A stretch of 64,000 nucleotides of DNA from Nocardioides sp. JS614 (GCF_000015265.1 NC_008699.1:1-64000), one strand, 5' to 3'; shown: positions 22,374-33,396, numbered from the stretch's first letter. Notes: generated by a model not told the origin, from the sequence alone. Translations and numbers: made by a program.

Positions 22374-22832
22374 TCACTCCCAGCGGGTGGCGAAGGTGAA
22401 GCCGACGGCCATGAAGGCGATGCCGACGAAGAGGTTCTTCTGCCCCAGGTCGTTGAAGACCGGGATGTCGGACAGGTCGTTGCTGAAGACGTAGTAGGCG
22501 CTGATCCACAGCAGGCCGATGAGGAAGCAGCCCAGCATGCCGACGACGACGCCGCGACCGCGGCCGAGCGGGGTGGAGGGGTGGGCGGCGACGACCAGGC
22601 CCAGCAGGAACAGGCCGAAGCCGATCAGGTAGTTCCAGTCGCCGAGGTCGTCCATGAACGCCGGCGAGCCCGGGTCGGGCTTCGGGAACGCGGTCGGGTC
22701 CACCCGGACGACGATGTAGAAGTAGGCCATCCACGCGATGCCCAGCACGATCAGCACCAGCGCGATCACCGAGCGCACGGACAGCAGCGGGCCCCGGGCA
22801 GGGGCGAGAGGATCGAGCTTGGCCTTGGCCAC
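22374..22832 (-). CDS. crgA: Cell division protein CrgA, tandem-duplicated form
   Basis: CrgA is a small actinobacterial membrane protein that interacts with FtsZ, FtsQ, FtsI and the cell-wall machinery at the septum. The usual protein is about 85-95 residues with two helices; this one has 152 residues and four helices. The first unit (about 18-85) ends DWNYLIGFGLFLLGLVVAAHPS and the second (about 93-152) ends DLGQKNLFVGIAFMAVGFTFATRWE, both copies of the CrgA signature. It is divergent from the DUF881 gene with 50 nt between. The neighbourhood (PknB/PbpA/RodA) is the standard crgA context. Confidence 0.87.
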   Translation of the reverse strand: MAKAKLDPLAPARGPLLSVRSVIALVLIVLGIAWMAYFYIVVRVDPTAFPKPDPGSPAFMDDLGDWNYLIGFGLFLLGLVVAAHPSTPLGRGRGVVVGMLGCFLIGLLWISAYYVFSNDLSDIPVFNDLGQKNLFVGIAFMAVGFTFATRWE

Positions 22833-22882
22833 GGGTGCTCCTGGATCGATCGTGAGACGGGCTGCGGGCTACCTTAGTCGGC

Positions 22883-23704
22883 ATGCGCGGTCGAACCCAT
22901 GCGAGGCCCCCGGAGCCGTCCGGTCCGGGTGCGCTGCGCACCCGCCTGGCACGCCGGTCCGTCGACCGCCCGCGCAGCCTGTGGCGGATCGGCACCCCGG
23001 TGGTCGTGCTGCTGTGCGGCGCGCTGTTCGTCGTGAGCGCCGCCAACAGCGACGGCACCGACCTGCGCCCGGGCCGCTACACCGACCTGGCCTCCCTGGT
23101 CCAGGACGAGGCGGACCAGTACGCCGAGCTGCAGCAGCGGCGCACCGAGCTCAACAACCAGGTCGCTGCGCTCTCGGCCGCGGTGAGCGACCGGGACGTG
23201 AACCGCTACCAGCGCCGGGTCGAGGAGCTCAAGGACCCGGCCGGCCTGGTGCCCCGCTCGGGACCGGGCATCTCGGTCACCCTCTCCGATGCTCCCGAGG
23301 ACGTCATCAACTCCACGACCGGCGACATCAACGAGCTGCTCGTCCACCAGCAGGACATCCAGGCCGTGGTGAACGCCCTGTGGAAGGGCGGCGCGACCGC
23401 GGTCACCATCGCCGGTCAGCGGATCGTCTCGACGACCGGCATCAAGTGCGAGGGCAACGCGGTCCAGCTGCAGGGCGTCCCCTATCCCCAGCCCTACGTC
23501 ATCCAGGCGGTCGGCGACCAGGGCGCGCTGCTGACCGCGATCGAGGGCGACGGCTACGTCTCGGCGTACCGTGAGGACGCGGCCGACCCGGACATCTCCG
23601 TCGGGTGGGAGCTCGACCTGGAGGAGCAGGTCACCGCACCGGCGTACGACGGCCTGCTCGACCTCAACTACGCGGAGCCGCTCGTCCCCATCTCCGGGAG
23701 CTGA
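22883..23704 (+). CDS. DUF881 family membrane-anchored protein
   Basis: The 273-residue protein has one N-terminal membrane helix (about 37-55, TPVVVLLCGALFVVSAANS), a coiled-coil stretch (about 70-115) and a C-terminal DUF881 domain with LVHQQDIQAVVNALWKGGATAVTIAGQRI and the paired segment PPYVIQAVGD-like. DUF881 proteins lie near crgA and sortase or pknB genes in actinobacteria; a division-related role is inferred from context only. Its 3' end overlaps the 3' end of pknB on the other strand by 41 nt. Confidence 0.87.
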   Translation: MRGRTHARPPEPSGPGALRTRLARRSVDRPRSLWRIGTPVVVLLCGALFVVSAANSDGTDLRPGRYTDLASLVQDEADQYAELQQRRTELNNQVAALSAAVSDRDVNRYQRRVEELKDPAGLVPRSGPGISVTLSDAPEDVINSTTGDINELLVHQQDIQAVVNALWKGGATAVTIAGQRIVSTTGIKCEGNAVQLQGVPYPQPYVIQAVGDQGALLTAIEGDGYVSAYREDAADPDISVGWELDLEEQVTAPAYDGLLDLNYAEPLVPISGS

Positions 23705-25453
23705 CCGAGCGCGGCGACACGGCGCTCCGGTCGAGCACCGGCGGCGGGGGCTCCGTCGGGTTGTCGGTCGGCGACTCGCTCGGCGTCGGCGACTCGGTCG
23801 GCTCCTCGTAGGTCGAGACGAGGATGGTCACCGTCGAGCCCTGGGACGGTGTCTCACCGGGCTCCGGGCTCTGGTCGGTCACCGTCCCGGCCGGCTCGGT
23901 GGAGTCCGGGTCCGCGATCACGCGCGGCTCGAAGCCGGCGGCCCGGATCTTGTTCTTCGCCTGCGGCTGCATCAGCCCGCGGACGTCGGGCACCTCCTCG
24001 GGACCGTCGGAGTAGAAGACCACCACGGTGCTGCCCTGCTCGACCGAGGCGTTGGCCGGCGGGTTCGTCTCGATCACCTCGCCGGCCGGCTCGTCGGACT
24101 CCTTCTCCTCGGTCCTCACGACGAAGTCGGCGGCCTCCAGCTGCGCCCGGGCGGCGTCCTTGTCGAGGCCGACCACCGGCGGGACGTTCACCTCGGGCAC
24201 ACCGAGCGAGATGACGAAGTCGACGGCGGTGTCCGGATCGACGTACCGATCCGGCTCCGGGCTCTGCCGGATCACGTTCCCGGCCTTGACCGTGTCGCTG
24301 TTCTCGCGGTCGATGGTCCCGACCGCGAGCTCCGCCTCGCCGATCAGCCGGCGTGCCTGGGTCTCGTTCTTCCCGACCACGTTCGGCACCGCCACCTGCT
24401 CCGGGGCCTGCTCGAAGAGCCGCGGCCACACGAAGTACGCGCCGGCCAGGAGCAGCGCCACGAGCAGCGCCCCGATGAGGACCAGCAGGCCGGTGCGGCT
24501 GCGCGGGGGTTCGTCATCGGCGGCCGGCACCGCCCCGACGACGGCGGTCCGGTCGGTGGCCGACGGGGGCGGCGGCACCGGCGCCGGAATCGGCGCCTGC
24601 ACCGGCCGGCCGGCGAGGTAGCGCTCGATGTCGCTGCGCATCGCGGCTGCTGACTGGTAGCGGTCCTCGACGCGTTTGGCCAGCGCCTTCATCACGATCG
24701 CGTCGATCTCGGGCGGCAGCTCGGTGTCGTGGTCGGACGGCGGGACGGCGGGCTCGCGGACGTGCTGGTAGGCGACCGCGACCGGGCTGTCGCCGACGAA
24801 CGGCGGGCGGCCGGTGAGCAGCTCGTAGAGCAGGCAGCCGGCGGAGTAGACGTCCGAGCGCGAGTCGACGGTCTCGCCGCGCGCCTGCTCCGGGGAAAGG
24901 TACTGCGCAGTGCCGACGACCGCCGCGGTCTGGGTCATCGTCGAGGACGCGTCGCTGATCGCGCGGGCGATGCCGAAGTCCATCACCTTCACGTCGCCGC
25001 TCGGCGTGAGCATCACGTTGCCGGGCTTGATGTCGCGGTGGATGATGCCCGCCCGGTGGCTGTAGTCGAGTGCCGAGAGCACGCCGCTGGTGATCTCCAG
25101 CGCGCGCTCCGGGAGGATCTTGCGGCCCTCGCGCAGGATGTCGCGCAGGGTCCGGCCGGCGACGAACTCCATCACGATGTAGGGCTGGGAGATCCCGGAC
25201 CCGTCGGCGGCCGGCTCCTCACCGGTGTCGTAGACGGCGACGATCGACGGGTGGTTCAGCGACGCGGCCGACTGCGCCTCGCGCCGGAACCGGGCCTGGA
25301 AGGTCGCGTCGCTCGCCAGGTCGGTGCGCAGCCGCTTGACCGCGACCACCCGGCCGAGCCGGGTGTCGGTGCCCTTGCGGACCTCGGCCATGCCGCCGCG
25401 GCCGAGCAGCTCACCGAGCTGGTAGCGGCCACCGACGGTGGGCTGGTGGTTGC

Positions 25454-25457
<4 letters not shown>
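23664..25457 (-). CDS. pknB: PASTA-domain Ser/Thr protein kinase PknB
   Basis: A transmembrane kinase that senses peptidoglycan fragments and regulates growth and division. The 597-residue protein has a kinase domain (residues about 12-270) with GRGGMAEV, HRDIKPGNVM and DFGIAR, a membrane helix near 330-350 (LLVLIGALLVALLLAGAYF) and three PASTA repeats (starting VAVPNVVGK, VNVPPVVGL and EEVPDVRGL), then a Thr/Pro/Ser-rich tail. ATG 25457 overlaps the pknA stop by 4 nt. The C-terminus runs 41 nt into the convergent DUF881 gene, so the terminal 13 residues share DNA with it. Confidence 0.95.
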
Positions 25458-26895
<1,438 letters not shown>

Positions 26896-26899
<4 letters not shown>

Positions 26900-28368
26900 T
26901 TGATCACCGCCTCCATCACGGCCTTGGCGATCGGGCCGCCGTAGGTGCCGCCCGCGATCTCGCCGCGGGGGATGTCGGCGGCCTGGATCATCACCGCGAC
27001 CGCTACCTGCGGGTTCTCGGCGGGCGCGAACGAGACGAACCAGGCGTACGGCGGCTTGTCCGGCTGGCCGCTCTGCGCGGTACCGGTCTTGCCGGCCACC
27101 TGGAAGCCGTCCATCGCCGCCGGGCTCGCGGTGCCCTCGTTCACCGTCGCGACCATCAGCTTGGTCACCTCGCTCGCCGTCGAGGACGAGACCGCCTGGG
27201 AGAGCTTCTGCGGCTCGGTCTTCTGGATCACGTCGAGGTCGGCGGACTGCTCCTCGTCGACCAGGTAGGGCCGCATCACGGTGCCGCCGTTGGCGATGCC
27301 GGCGGTGACCATCGCCATCTGCAGCGGCGTGGCGGCGACCTCGAACTGTCCGATGCCGGACTGACCGATCTCCGGCTCGCTCGCGTCGGTCGGGAACACC
27401 GACTCCGCCTGCGGCGCCAGGTCGTCGAAGTAGTGGCTGTTGAAGCCGAAGCCCTCCGCGGTCTTGGCCATGTCCTCGGCGCCGACCTCGATCGCGATCT
27501 GGGCGAAGGAGGTGTTGCAGGACTGGGCGAGCGCCTGGGTGAACGGGATCCGGGCGTTGTTGGCGCCGCACGAGCGGCCCTCGTTGTCGATCTCGCCGGT
27601 GGGCCCGCTGGTCTGCGGCAGCTGGAAGGTGGCGCCGCCGGGCACCGGGTCGTCCGCCTTGTAGAGACCGTTGTCGATGGCCGCGGCCGCGGTGAGGATC
27701 TTGAACGTCGAGCCGGGCGGCAGCCGGGTCTGGATGGCCCGGTTGAGCAGCGGCTGGGTCGGGTCGGCGTCGAGGCGGTCGAAGGTGTCCTGCACCGAGC
27801 CGAGGTCGTGGGAGGCGAGCTTGTTCGGGTCGTAGGTCGGCAGCGAGACCATCGCCAGGACCTTGCCGGTGCTGGGCTGGAGCGCGACCACGGAGCCCTG
27901 CACGTTGGGGCCGAGCGCCTTGAGCCCGTTGTACGCCGCGTCCTGGGCCTTCGAGTCGATGGTCAGCGCGACGTTGCCGCCCTTGGTCGAGTCGTTGCTC
28001 AGCAGGTCGACCAGCTTGGTCACGAACAGCCGCGAGTCGTCGCCGGAGAGGATCGCGTTGCGGGTCTGCTCGATCCCGGTCGCGCTGTAGTAGCTGAACC
28101 AGCCGGTGAGCGGTGCGTACTCCAGCGGCTTGGGGTAGGTGCGCTGGAACTCGTACTGGTCGTCGGACTCGACGCTCTCGGCCACCGGCTTGTTGCCGAC
28201 CAGGATCGCGCCGCGCTCGCGGGAGTACGACTCCACCAGCACCCGTCGGTTCTGCGGGTCGTCGTTGAGCCGGCCGGCCTTCCAGTACTGCAGGTAGGTC
28301 GCGTTCAGCATCAGCGCCAGGAACAGCAGCAGGCAGAACATCGAGATCGTCCGGATCGGCTTGTTCAC
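26896..28368 (-). CDS. pbpA: Penicillin-binding protein PbpA (class B transpeptidase)
   Basis: A D,D-transpeptidase that cross-links peptidoglycan. The 490-residue protein has an N-terminal membrane helix (TISMFCLLLFLALMLNATY), a dimerisation/pedestal region, and the transpeptidase domain with PPGSTFK (SxxK, active Ser), SCN (SxN) and KTGTAQ. GTG 28368 overlaps the rodA stop by 4 nt, and the 3' end overlaps pknA by 4 nt, the standard actinobacterial rodA-pbpA-pknA-pknB order. A PknB substrate role is known for the mycobacterial homologue. Confidence 0.95.
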
Positions 28369-29771
28369 GACAGGCGCACCACCTGGGTGGCGTCGTCGCC
28401 GATCGCGGCGGTGTCGTCGGAGAGCTGCGGTGTGGGGCGGCGGGCCTGGTCGGAGATCCGCAGCAGGATCGCGACGATCACCCAGTTCGCCACCAGCGAG
28501 GAGCCGCCGTACGAGAGGAACGGCGTGGTGAGCCCGGTCAGCGGGATCAGGCTGGTCACCCCGCCGACCACCACGAACACCTGGAGCGCGAACACGCTGC
28601 CGAGGCCGGTGGACAGCAGCTTGCCGAAGCCGTCGCGGCAGATCAGCGCCGTGCGCAGGGCCCGCTCGACGATCAGCCCGTAGAGGAGGACCACCGCGAT
28701 GACCGCGGTCAGGCCGAGCTCCTCGCCGATCGCGGCGACGATGAAGTCGGACTCCGCGAACGGCACCCGGTTGGGGTCGCCGTCGCCGAAGCCGCGGCCG
28801 ATCAGGCCGCCCCAACCCATGCCGAACTGCGCCTCGACCGGCTGGAAGGCCTGGTCGCCGTTCTTGTTGTAGTAGTCGAACGGGTGCAGCCAGATGTCGA
28901 AGCGCACCTGGACGTGGGGGAAGAGGTAGTACGCCGCGGTCGCGCCGCCCGCGAACATCAGGGCGCCGACCACCAGCCAGCCGCCCCGCTCGGTGGCCAC
29001 GTAGAGCATCACCAGGAACAGCCCGAAGAACAGCAGGCTCGAGCCGAGGTCCTGCTGGCGGACCAGGATGCCGAGGCTGACCGCCCACATCACGAGGATC
29101 GGGCCGAGGTCGCGGCCGCGGGGGAGGTCGACGAACAGCACCCGCCGGCCGGCCAGCGCGAGCGCGTCGCGGTGCAGCACCAGGTAGCCGGCGAAGGTGA
29201 CGACCAGCAGCACCTTGGCGACCTCGCCGGGCTGGAAGCTGAACGGGCCGAGGTGGATCCAGATCCGGGCGCCGTTGATGGTGCGCCCGATGCCGGGCAG
29301 CATCGGCAGCAGGAGCAGCACGATCGCGGCGAGCCCGCTGGTGTAGGTGAACCGCTGGAGCACCCGGTGGTCGCGCAGCGCGAGGAGCGTGATGACGAAC
29401 AGCACCACGCCGAGCGTCATCCAGGTCAGCTGCTGCTGGGCGTAGCCGTGGAAGTTGCCGGCCTCGGCCTTGGCGAGGTCGAGCCGGTGGATCACCGCCA
29501 GTCCGAGGCCGTTCAGGGCGGCCACGACGGGCAGCAGCACCGGGTCGGCGTACGGCGCGACGAACCGGATCACCACGTGGGCGGCGATCACCAGCGCGGC
29601 CAACCAGCTGCCGTAGCCGATCAGGTCCGCGGGGACCTCCTGGTCCACGCCGAGGCCGACGGCGGCGTACGCGCCGATGCCGACGGCCAGCGCGAGGATC
29701 AGCAGGAACAGCTCGGCACCCCGGCGGCGGCGGTGCACGAACCCCATCAGGCTGGAGGACGTCTGGGACAT
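28365..29771 (-). CDS. rodA: FtsW/RodA/SpoVE family glycosyltransferase (RodA)
   Basis: A SEDS-family peptidoglycan polymerase working with PbpA. The 468-residue protein has 12 or so membrane helices and family motifs QLTWMTLGVVLF, INGARIWIHLGPFSFQPGEVAKV, and the C-terminal LTTPFLSYGGSSLVANWVIV. ATG 29771 overlaps the phosphatase stop by one base. It is longer than enterobacterial RodA, as usual for actinobacteria. Confidence 0.94.
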   Translation of the reverse strand: MSQTSSSLMGFVHRRRRGAELFLLILALAVGIGAYAAVGLGVDQEVPADLIGYGSWLAALVIAAHVVIRFVAPYADPVLLPVVAALNGLGLAVIHRLDLAKAEAGNFHGYAQQQLTWMTLGVVLFVITLLALRDHRVLQRFTYTSGLAAIVLLLLPMLPGIGRTINGARIWIHLGPFSFQPGEVAKVLLVVTFAGYLVLHRDALALAGRRVLFVDLPRGRDLGPILVMWAVSLGILVRQQDLGSSLLFFGLFLVMLYVATERGGWLVVGALMFAGGATAAYYLFPHVQVRFDIWLHPFDYYNKNGDQAFQPVEAQFGMGWGGLIGRGFGDGDPNRVPFAESDFIVAAIGEELGLTAVIAVVLLYGLIVERALRTALICRDGFGKLLSTGLGSVFALQVFVVVGGVTSLIPLTGLTTPFLSYGGSSLVANWVIVAILLRISDQARRPTPQLSDDTAAIGDDATQVVRLS

Positions 29772-31087
29772 CAGCCGGCCGAGCTCTCGGAGGCGGGGGA
29801 CTGCCGGGCGGCGAGGTCGCGGACCTTCTGCTCGGCGTCCTCGAGATTGTCGTAGGCGATGCCCTCGCGGACCCGGTCGGCCTCGACCTCGCCGAGCCGG
29901 TCCAGCTCGACGTCCGAGCTCTCATAGGGCTCGGAGAGCGAGAGGCCGGCCAGCTCGGTGTTGACGCCGCGGAAGATGACGACCGTGCCGTCCTGCTCGC
30001 CGACGTAGTACTGCCCCTGGGTCCACGACCAGGCGGCGGCGATGCCGACCCAGGCGAGGCCGACCAGGAGCACGAGCGTCAGCAGCCGCTTGAGCCACAC
30101 GAAGCGGCGCGGCGGGCGCGGCGCGTAGCGCGCCTCCTCCGGGTCGATCGGGTCGGCGGTGATCGCGTAGGGCAGGTCGAGGATCTCGGCCTGCACCGGC
30201 TCGAGCTCGCCGGTGTCGCCCGACCGGTGGCCGCGGAACAGGCTGCCCATGCCGCCGCGCTGGCGGTGCAGGCGCCGCTCGGCGGCCGCGCCGACCAGCA
30301 CCGGCTCCTCCGCCTCGCCGGGGCCGGGCGGCTCGGCGGCGTCGACGGCGTCGGCGACCAGGCAGGTGACGTTGTCGGAGCTGCCGGCCTCGAGGCTGGC
30401 GCGGACCAGCTCGACCGAGGCGAACTCCGGGCTCCCGGTGGCGAGGATGTCGGCCAGCCGGTCGTCGTCGAGGACCCCGCTGGCGCCGTCGCTGCACAGC
30501 AGCAGCCGGTCCTTCGGCGCCAGCTCGATCATGAAGAGGTCGGGCTCGACGTCGCCGGGACCACCCAGGGCGTTGAGGATCAGGTTGCGGTGCGGGTGGA
30601 CCCGGGCCTCGGCCTCGGTGATCCGGCCCTCGTCGATCAGGGTCTGCACGAAGGTGTGGTCGGAGGTGAGCCGGGTGATCTCGCCGTCGCGGAACAGGTA
30701 GGCCCGGCTGTCGCCGACGTGGCCCATCGCGACCCGCGCGCCGTCGAAGAGCGCGACCGTCGCGGTGGTGCTGGTGCCGTCGAGTGCGGGGTCCTCGGCG
30801 GCGAGCTCGTTGATCCGCTCGTGGGCCCGGTGCAGGGCGCCGGCGACCTTGGTGAGCAGGTCGTCGGCGGACTCGCCGCTCGGGGACACGTCGAGCCGCC
30901 GCAGCTGGGCGATCGCGGTGCTGGAGGCGATGTCACCGCGGGCCGCGCCGCCGACGCCGTCGCAGACCGCGACCAGCCACGGGCCGACGTACCCGGAGTC
31001 CTGGTTGTCCTTGCGGACCCGCCCGACGTCGGAGATCGCGGCGAACCGCAGGCGCAGGCTCGGCGCCGCTGCTGGCGTGTCGGTCAT
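29771..31087 (-). CDS. pstP: PP2C-type Ser/Thr phosphatase PstP
   Basis: It removes phosphate from the kinases and their targets. The 438-residue protein has a PP2C catalytic domain (about 1-245) with DVGRVRKDNQDSG, VCDGVGGAARGD, GHVGDSRAY, LLLCSDGASG and SDNVTCLV (metal-binding Asp residues), a basic linker, one membrane helix (LLTLVLLVGLAWVGIAAAW, about 320) and an extracellular tail. It starts at ATG 31087, 4 nt after the FHA gene stop. Confidence 0.94.
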   Translation of the reverse strand: MTDTPAAAPSLRLRFAAISDVGRVRKDNQDSGYVGPWLVAVCDGVGGAARGDIASSTAIAQLRRLDVSPSGESADDLLTKVAGALHRAHERINELAAEDPALDGTSTTATVALFDGARVAMGHVGDSRAYLFRDGEITRLTSDHTFVQTLIDEGRITEAEARVHPHRNLILNALGGPGDVEPDLFMIELAPKDRLLLCSDGASGVLDDDRLADILATGSPEFASVELVRASLEAGSSDNVTCLVADAVDAAEPPGPGEAEEPVLVGAAAERRLHRQRGGMGSLFRGHRSGDTGELEPVQAEILDLPYAITADPIDPEEARYAPRPPRRFVWLKRLLTLVLLVGLAWVGIAAAWSWTQGQYYVGEQDGTVVIFRGVNTELAGLSLSEPYESSDVELDRLGEVEADRVREGIAYDNLEDAEQKVRDLAARQSPASESSAG

Positions 31088-31091
31088 CGCG

Positions 31092-31568
31092 CTACTTCCT
31101 GAGCTCCAGGATCGTCTTGCCGATCCGGACCTGGGTGCCGAGCGTGATCGTGGTGGGTTGGGTGATGCGGACGGTGCCGACGTACGTGCCGTTGGTCGAG
31201 CCGAGGTCCTCGACGAACCACTGGTCCCCGGAAGCGGCGATCCGCGCGTGCCGGGTCGACACGTAGTCGTCGTCCAGGCGGATCGCGGCGTCGGCACCGC
31301 GACCGATCAGGATCGGCGCGCGGTCGAGGTCGACCCGCTCCCCGGCGTTGGAGCCCTCGGTCACCGCCAGGTGGGTGGGCGTGCCCCGGCGCTTGCTCGG
31401 CGGCTTGGCCGGCTTGGGGGCGCGGCCGGCGCCCCGACCGCCGCGCGCCGCCTCCGGCACGCGGGCACCGAACATGTCGGAGCGGATCACCGAGATCGCC
31501 GAGAGCACGAAGATCCAGAGGATCGCCAGGTAGGCGAGCCGGATCAGGAACAGCGTGAGCTCGGACAT
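31092..31568 (-). CDS. fhaB: FHA domain protein FhaB (FipA)
   Basis: The 158-residue protein has an N-terminal membrane segment (LFLIRLAYLAILWIFVLSAISVI) and a C-terminal FHA domain with ILIGRGADAAIRLDDDYVSTRHARI and DLGSTNGTYV, which binds phosphothreonine. In mycobacteria the homologue is phosphorylated by PknA/PknB and acts in division. It starts 2 nt after the fhaA stop. Confidence 0.92.
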   Translation of the reverse strand: MSELTLFLIRLAYLAILWIFVLSAISVIRSDMFGARVPEAARGGRGAGRAPKPAKPPSKRRGTPTHLAVTEGSNAGERVDLDRAPILIGRGADAAIRLDDDYVSTRHARIAASGDQWFVEDLGSTNGTYVGTVRITQPTTITLGTQVRIGKTILELRK

Positions 31569-31570
31569 CC

Positions 31571-32287
31571 TCAGCCCTCCTCGAGGACCCGGACGGTCAT
31601 GGTCGTGTTGCCGATCTTGACCTGCGAGCCGTCGCGCAGCCCCGTGTGGGTGATCCGGTGGCCGTCGACCAGCATGCCGTTGGTCGAGCCCAGGTCGTGG
31701 ACCTCGATCGCGATCCCTGACCCGCCCGGCGATCCGGACCCGGTGACCGTGAACTCGACGTGCCGGCGGCTGACGCCGGGGTCGTTGATCCGCAGGTCGG
31801 CATCGGTGCCGCGGCCGACCACGAGGCCGGGCGGCTGGAGCGGGTGCCGGGTGCCGTTGACCTCGAGCACCGCCCGGGCCCGGCCCACCTGGGTGTGGGT
31901 GGCGCCGCTCGTGACCTTCGCCTGGGCTCGGCTGCGGATCCGGAACCGGCCGGTCGTCAGGTCGTCGGCGGCTTCGAAGCCGATCGTCACCGGGCCGGGG
32001 AACACGTAGCTCTGCTGCTCGGCGTGGTCGCGGAGCTGGGTGCCGAGCTCCTCGGCGAGCGCGGAGTCGTACGGCGAGAGTCGGTCCAGGTCGGTCTGCG
32101 AGAGCTCGACGTGGAAGTCGTTGGGCACCAGGCGCCGCTCGCGGGAGAGGATCTGGGCGTTGTTGTCGCACTCGCGCTGGAGGGCCGCGGCGATCTCGAC
32201 CGGCTGGACGGCGGAGCGGAACGCGCGGGCGAAGGCGCCCGAGATCATCTGCTCGAGCCGGTGCTCCAACTTCTGGAGTCCGCCCAC
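31571..32287 (-). CDS. fhaA: DUF3662 and FHA domain protein FhaA
   Basis: The 238-residue protein starts with a DUF3662 domain (QKLEHRLEQMISGAFARAF, then VPNDFHVELSQTDLDRL) and ends with an FHA domain (LVVGRGTDADLRINDPGVSRRHVEF, DLGSTNGMLVDG). In mycobacteria FhaA binds the pseudokinase MviN and PknB to regulate peptidoglycan synthesis. GTG 32287 is the first gene of the minus-strand division operon; GGAGG lies 6-10 nt upstream of it. Confidence 0.93.
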   Translation of the reverse strand: MGGLQKLEHRLEQMISGAFARAFRSAVQPVEIAAALQRECDNNAQILSRERRLVPNDFHVELSQTDLDRLSPYDSALAEELGTQLRDHAEQQSYVFPGPVTIGFEAADDLTTGRFRIRSRAQAKVTSGATHTQVGRARAVLEVNGTRHPLQPPGLVVGRGTDADLRINDPGVSRRHVEFTVTGSGSPGGSGIAIEVHDLGSTNGMLVDGHRITHTGLRDGSQVKIGNTTMTVRVLEEG

Positions 32288-32457
32288 GCTGCCTCCTTCC
32301 GTCCACGTCCCGGTGGTCGTGCCCGCCAGGGCGCTCGCCGAATCCTCGGCGGCAGGGCGGGCACCCCGACCGGTGGGCCGGGCTGCGACCGATCGTAACG
32401 GGGTCGACCGAGCGGTGCGCGCGGTGCGGGCGCGGCGCTCCGGCAAAGGTGCGGAGG

Positions 32458-32503
32458 GTCGTGTGCCTGAGCACGCGCCCTGGCGCGTGCTCAGGCACAC
32501 GAC
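32458..32503. repeat. 46-bp palindrome with 22-bp perfect arms
   Basis: Left arm 32458-32479 and right arm 32482-32503 are exact reverse complements around a 2-nt CT. It lies between fhaA (about 170 nt upstream of its start) and tRNA-Leu, so it could be a bidirectional terminator or insulator, a protein-binding site, or a structured mobile remnant. No T-run follows either arm. Confidence 0.9.
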
Positions 32504-32616
32504 CTGTCGGGACCCGTCGGCGTGGTCGCGGGGGAGGCCGTCGTGAGGCGGCGGGCGACGCCGGAGCGCCGGTTTGGGGCAATCCTGGGGGCTGGGATAA
32601 CCTTGGCCCGCTTCAC

Positions 32617-32700
32617 GCGCGAGTGGCGGAATAGGCAGACGCGCACGGTTCAGGTCCGTGTGTCCGAAAGGACGTGGGGGTTCAACTCCCCCCTCGCGCA
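32617..32700 (+). tRNA. tRNA-Leu (CAG anticodon)
   Basis: Acceptor arms GCGCGAG (32617-32623) and CTCGCGC (32693-32699) pair and A32700 is the discriminator. The anticodon stem CACGG/CCGTG encloses TTCAGGT, anticodon CAG. The long variable arm (GTGTCCGAAAGGACGT) is of the leucine class II type. The T-arm GGGGGTTCAACTCCCCC is intact. Its 3' part is repeated at 61164-61187. Confidence 0.97.
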
Positions 32701-32702
32701 CG
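32679..32702 (+). repeat. Candidate attachment core in the tRNA-Leu 3' end (left copy)
   Basis: The 24 bp starting GGTTCAACTCCCCCC and ending in CGCACG are identical to 61164-61187. After one mismatch the match goes on for another 10 bp (GTGACAGGCC), and a further 20-bp block starting TCCGGGGCTTCG is shared. Confidence 0.7.
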
Positions 32703-32710
32703 CGTGACAG

Positions 32711-32733
32711 GCCCCGGACCCTTGGTCCGGGGC
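32711..32733 (+). terminator. tRNA-Leu terminator hairpin
   Basis: Arms GCCCCGGACC and GGTCCGGGGC pair over 10 bp around CTT, followed by TTCGTCCATTTC. A decayed version lies at about 61196-61219. Confidence 0.8.
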
Positions 32734-32838
32734 TTCGTCCATTTCGGTGGCTCCGTCGGAGGTCGTGCGCACCGGCTGGGCGGCGTCCGCCGCGTGGACG
32801 CGTGCGACGGCGGCCCGCGGGGCGGCTACGGTCCACGC

Positions 32839-33363
32839 GTGACCACCGACCTGACGGCCTCGTGGCCGGCGCAGTCGACCGACGAGCTGCGAGCCGGGCT
32901 CCAGGGCCTCCTCCGCGACGTGGTGCGCGCTGGTGGCGCGGTCGGCTGGCTGGAGCCCCCGGGCCGGGCCGACACCGACTCCTGGCTCGACAGGCTGACG
33001 GCCCAGCAGCAAGCCGGTGACGCGGGCCTGGTGGTGATCGGCGACCCGGTGGCTCCGCTGGCGATGGGCACCTGGCGCCGGGTGGACCGGCAGGTCCACC
33101 GGCACGTGGCCGAGATCGCGAAGGTGATGTCCCATCCACGCGCCCGAGGGCGTGGTCTCGGGCGGAGAGTGACGACCGAGCTGCTCGCGGCCCTCCCGGC
33201 CGCGGGCATCGAGATCGTCACCTTGGCGACGCGGGGGAACAACCACGCGGCGATGGCGCTCTATACCTCGTTGGGCTTCCGTGAGTACGGGCGGATCCCC
33301 GACGGCATCATGGTCGGCGACGATCGGTACGACGACGTCCGGTTCGTGCTCTCGATCGAGTGA
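32839..33363 (+). CDS. GNAT family N-acetyltransferase
   Basis: The 174-residue protein shows the acetyl-CoA-binding motif HPRARGRGLGRRVTTELLAAL (R/Q-x-x-G-x-G/A type) and the C-terminal NNHAAMALYTSLGFREYGRIPDGI segment of the family. The acceptor substrate cannot be inferred. GTG 32839 gives MTTDLTASWP. It is the first gene after tRNA-Leu and stands alone. Confidence 0.88.
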   Translation: MTTDLTASWPAQSTDELRAGLQGLLRDVVRAGGAVGWLEPPGRADTDSWLDRLTAQQQAGDAGLVVIGDPVAPLAMGTWRRVDRQVHRHVAEIAKVMSHPRARGRGLGRRVTTELLAALPAAGIEIVTLATRGNNHAAMALYTSLGFREYGRIPDGIMVGDDRYDDVRFVLSIE

Positions 33364-33396
33364 ACGACCGGGCGAACCGCACCGAGGCCGCGACGT

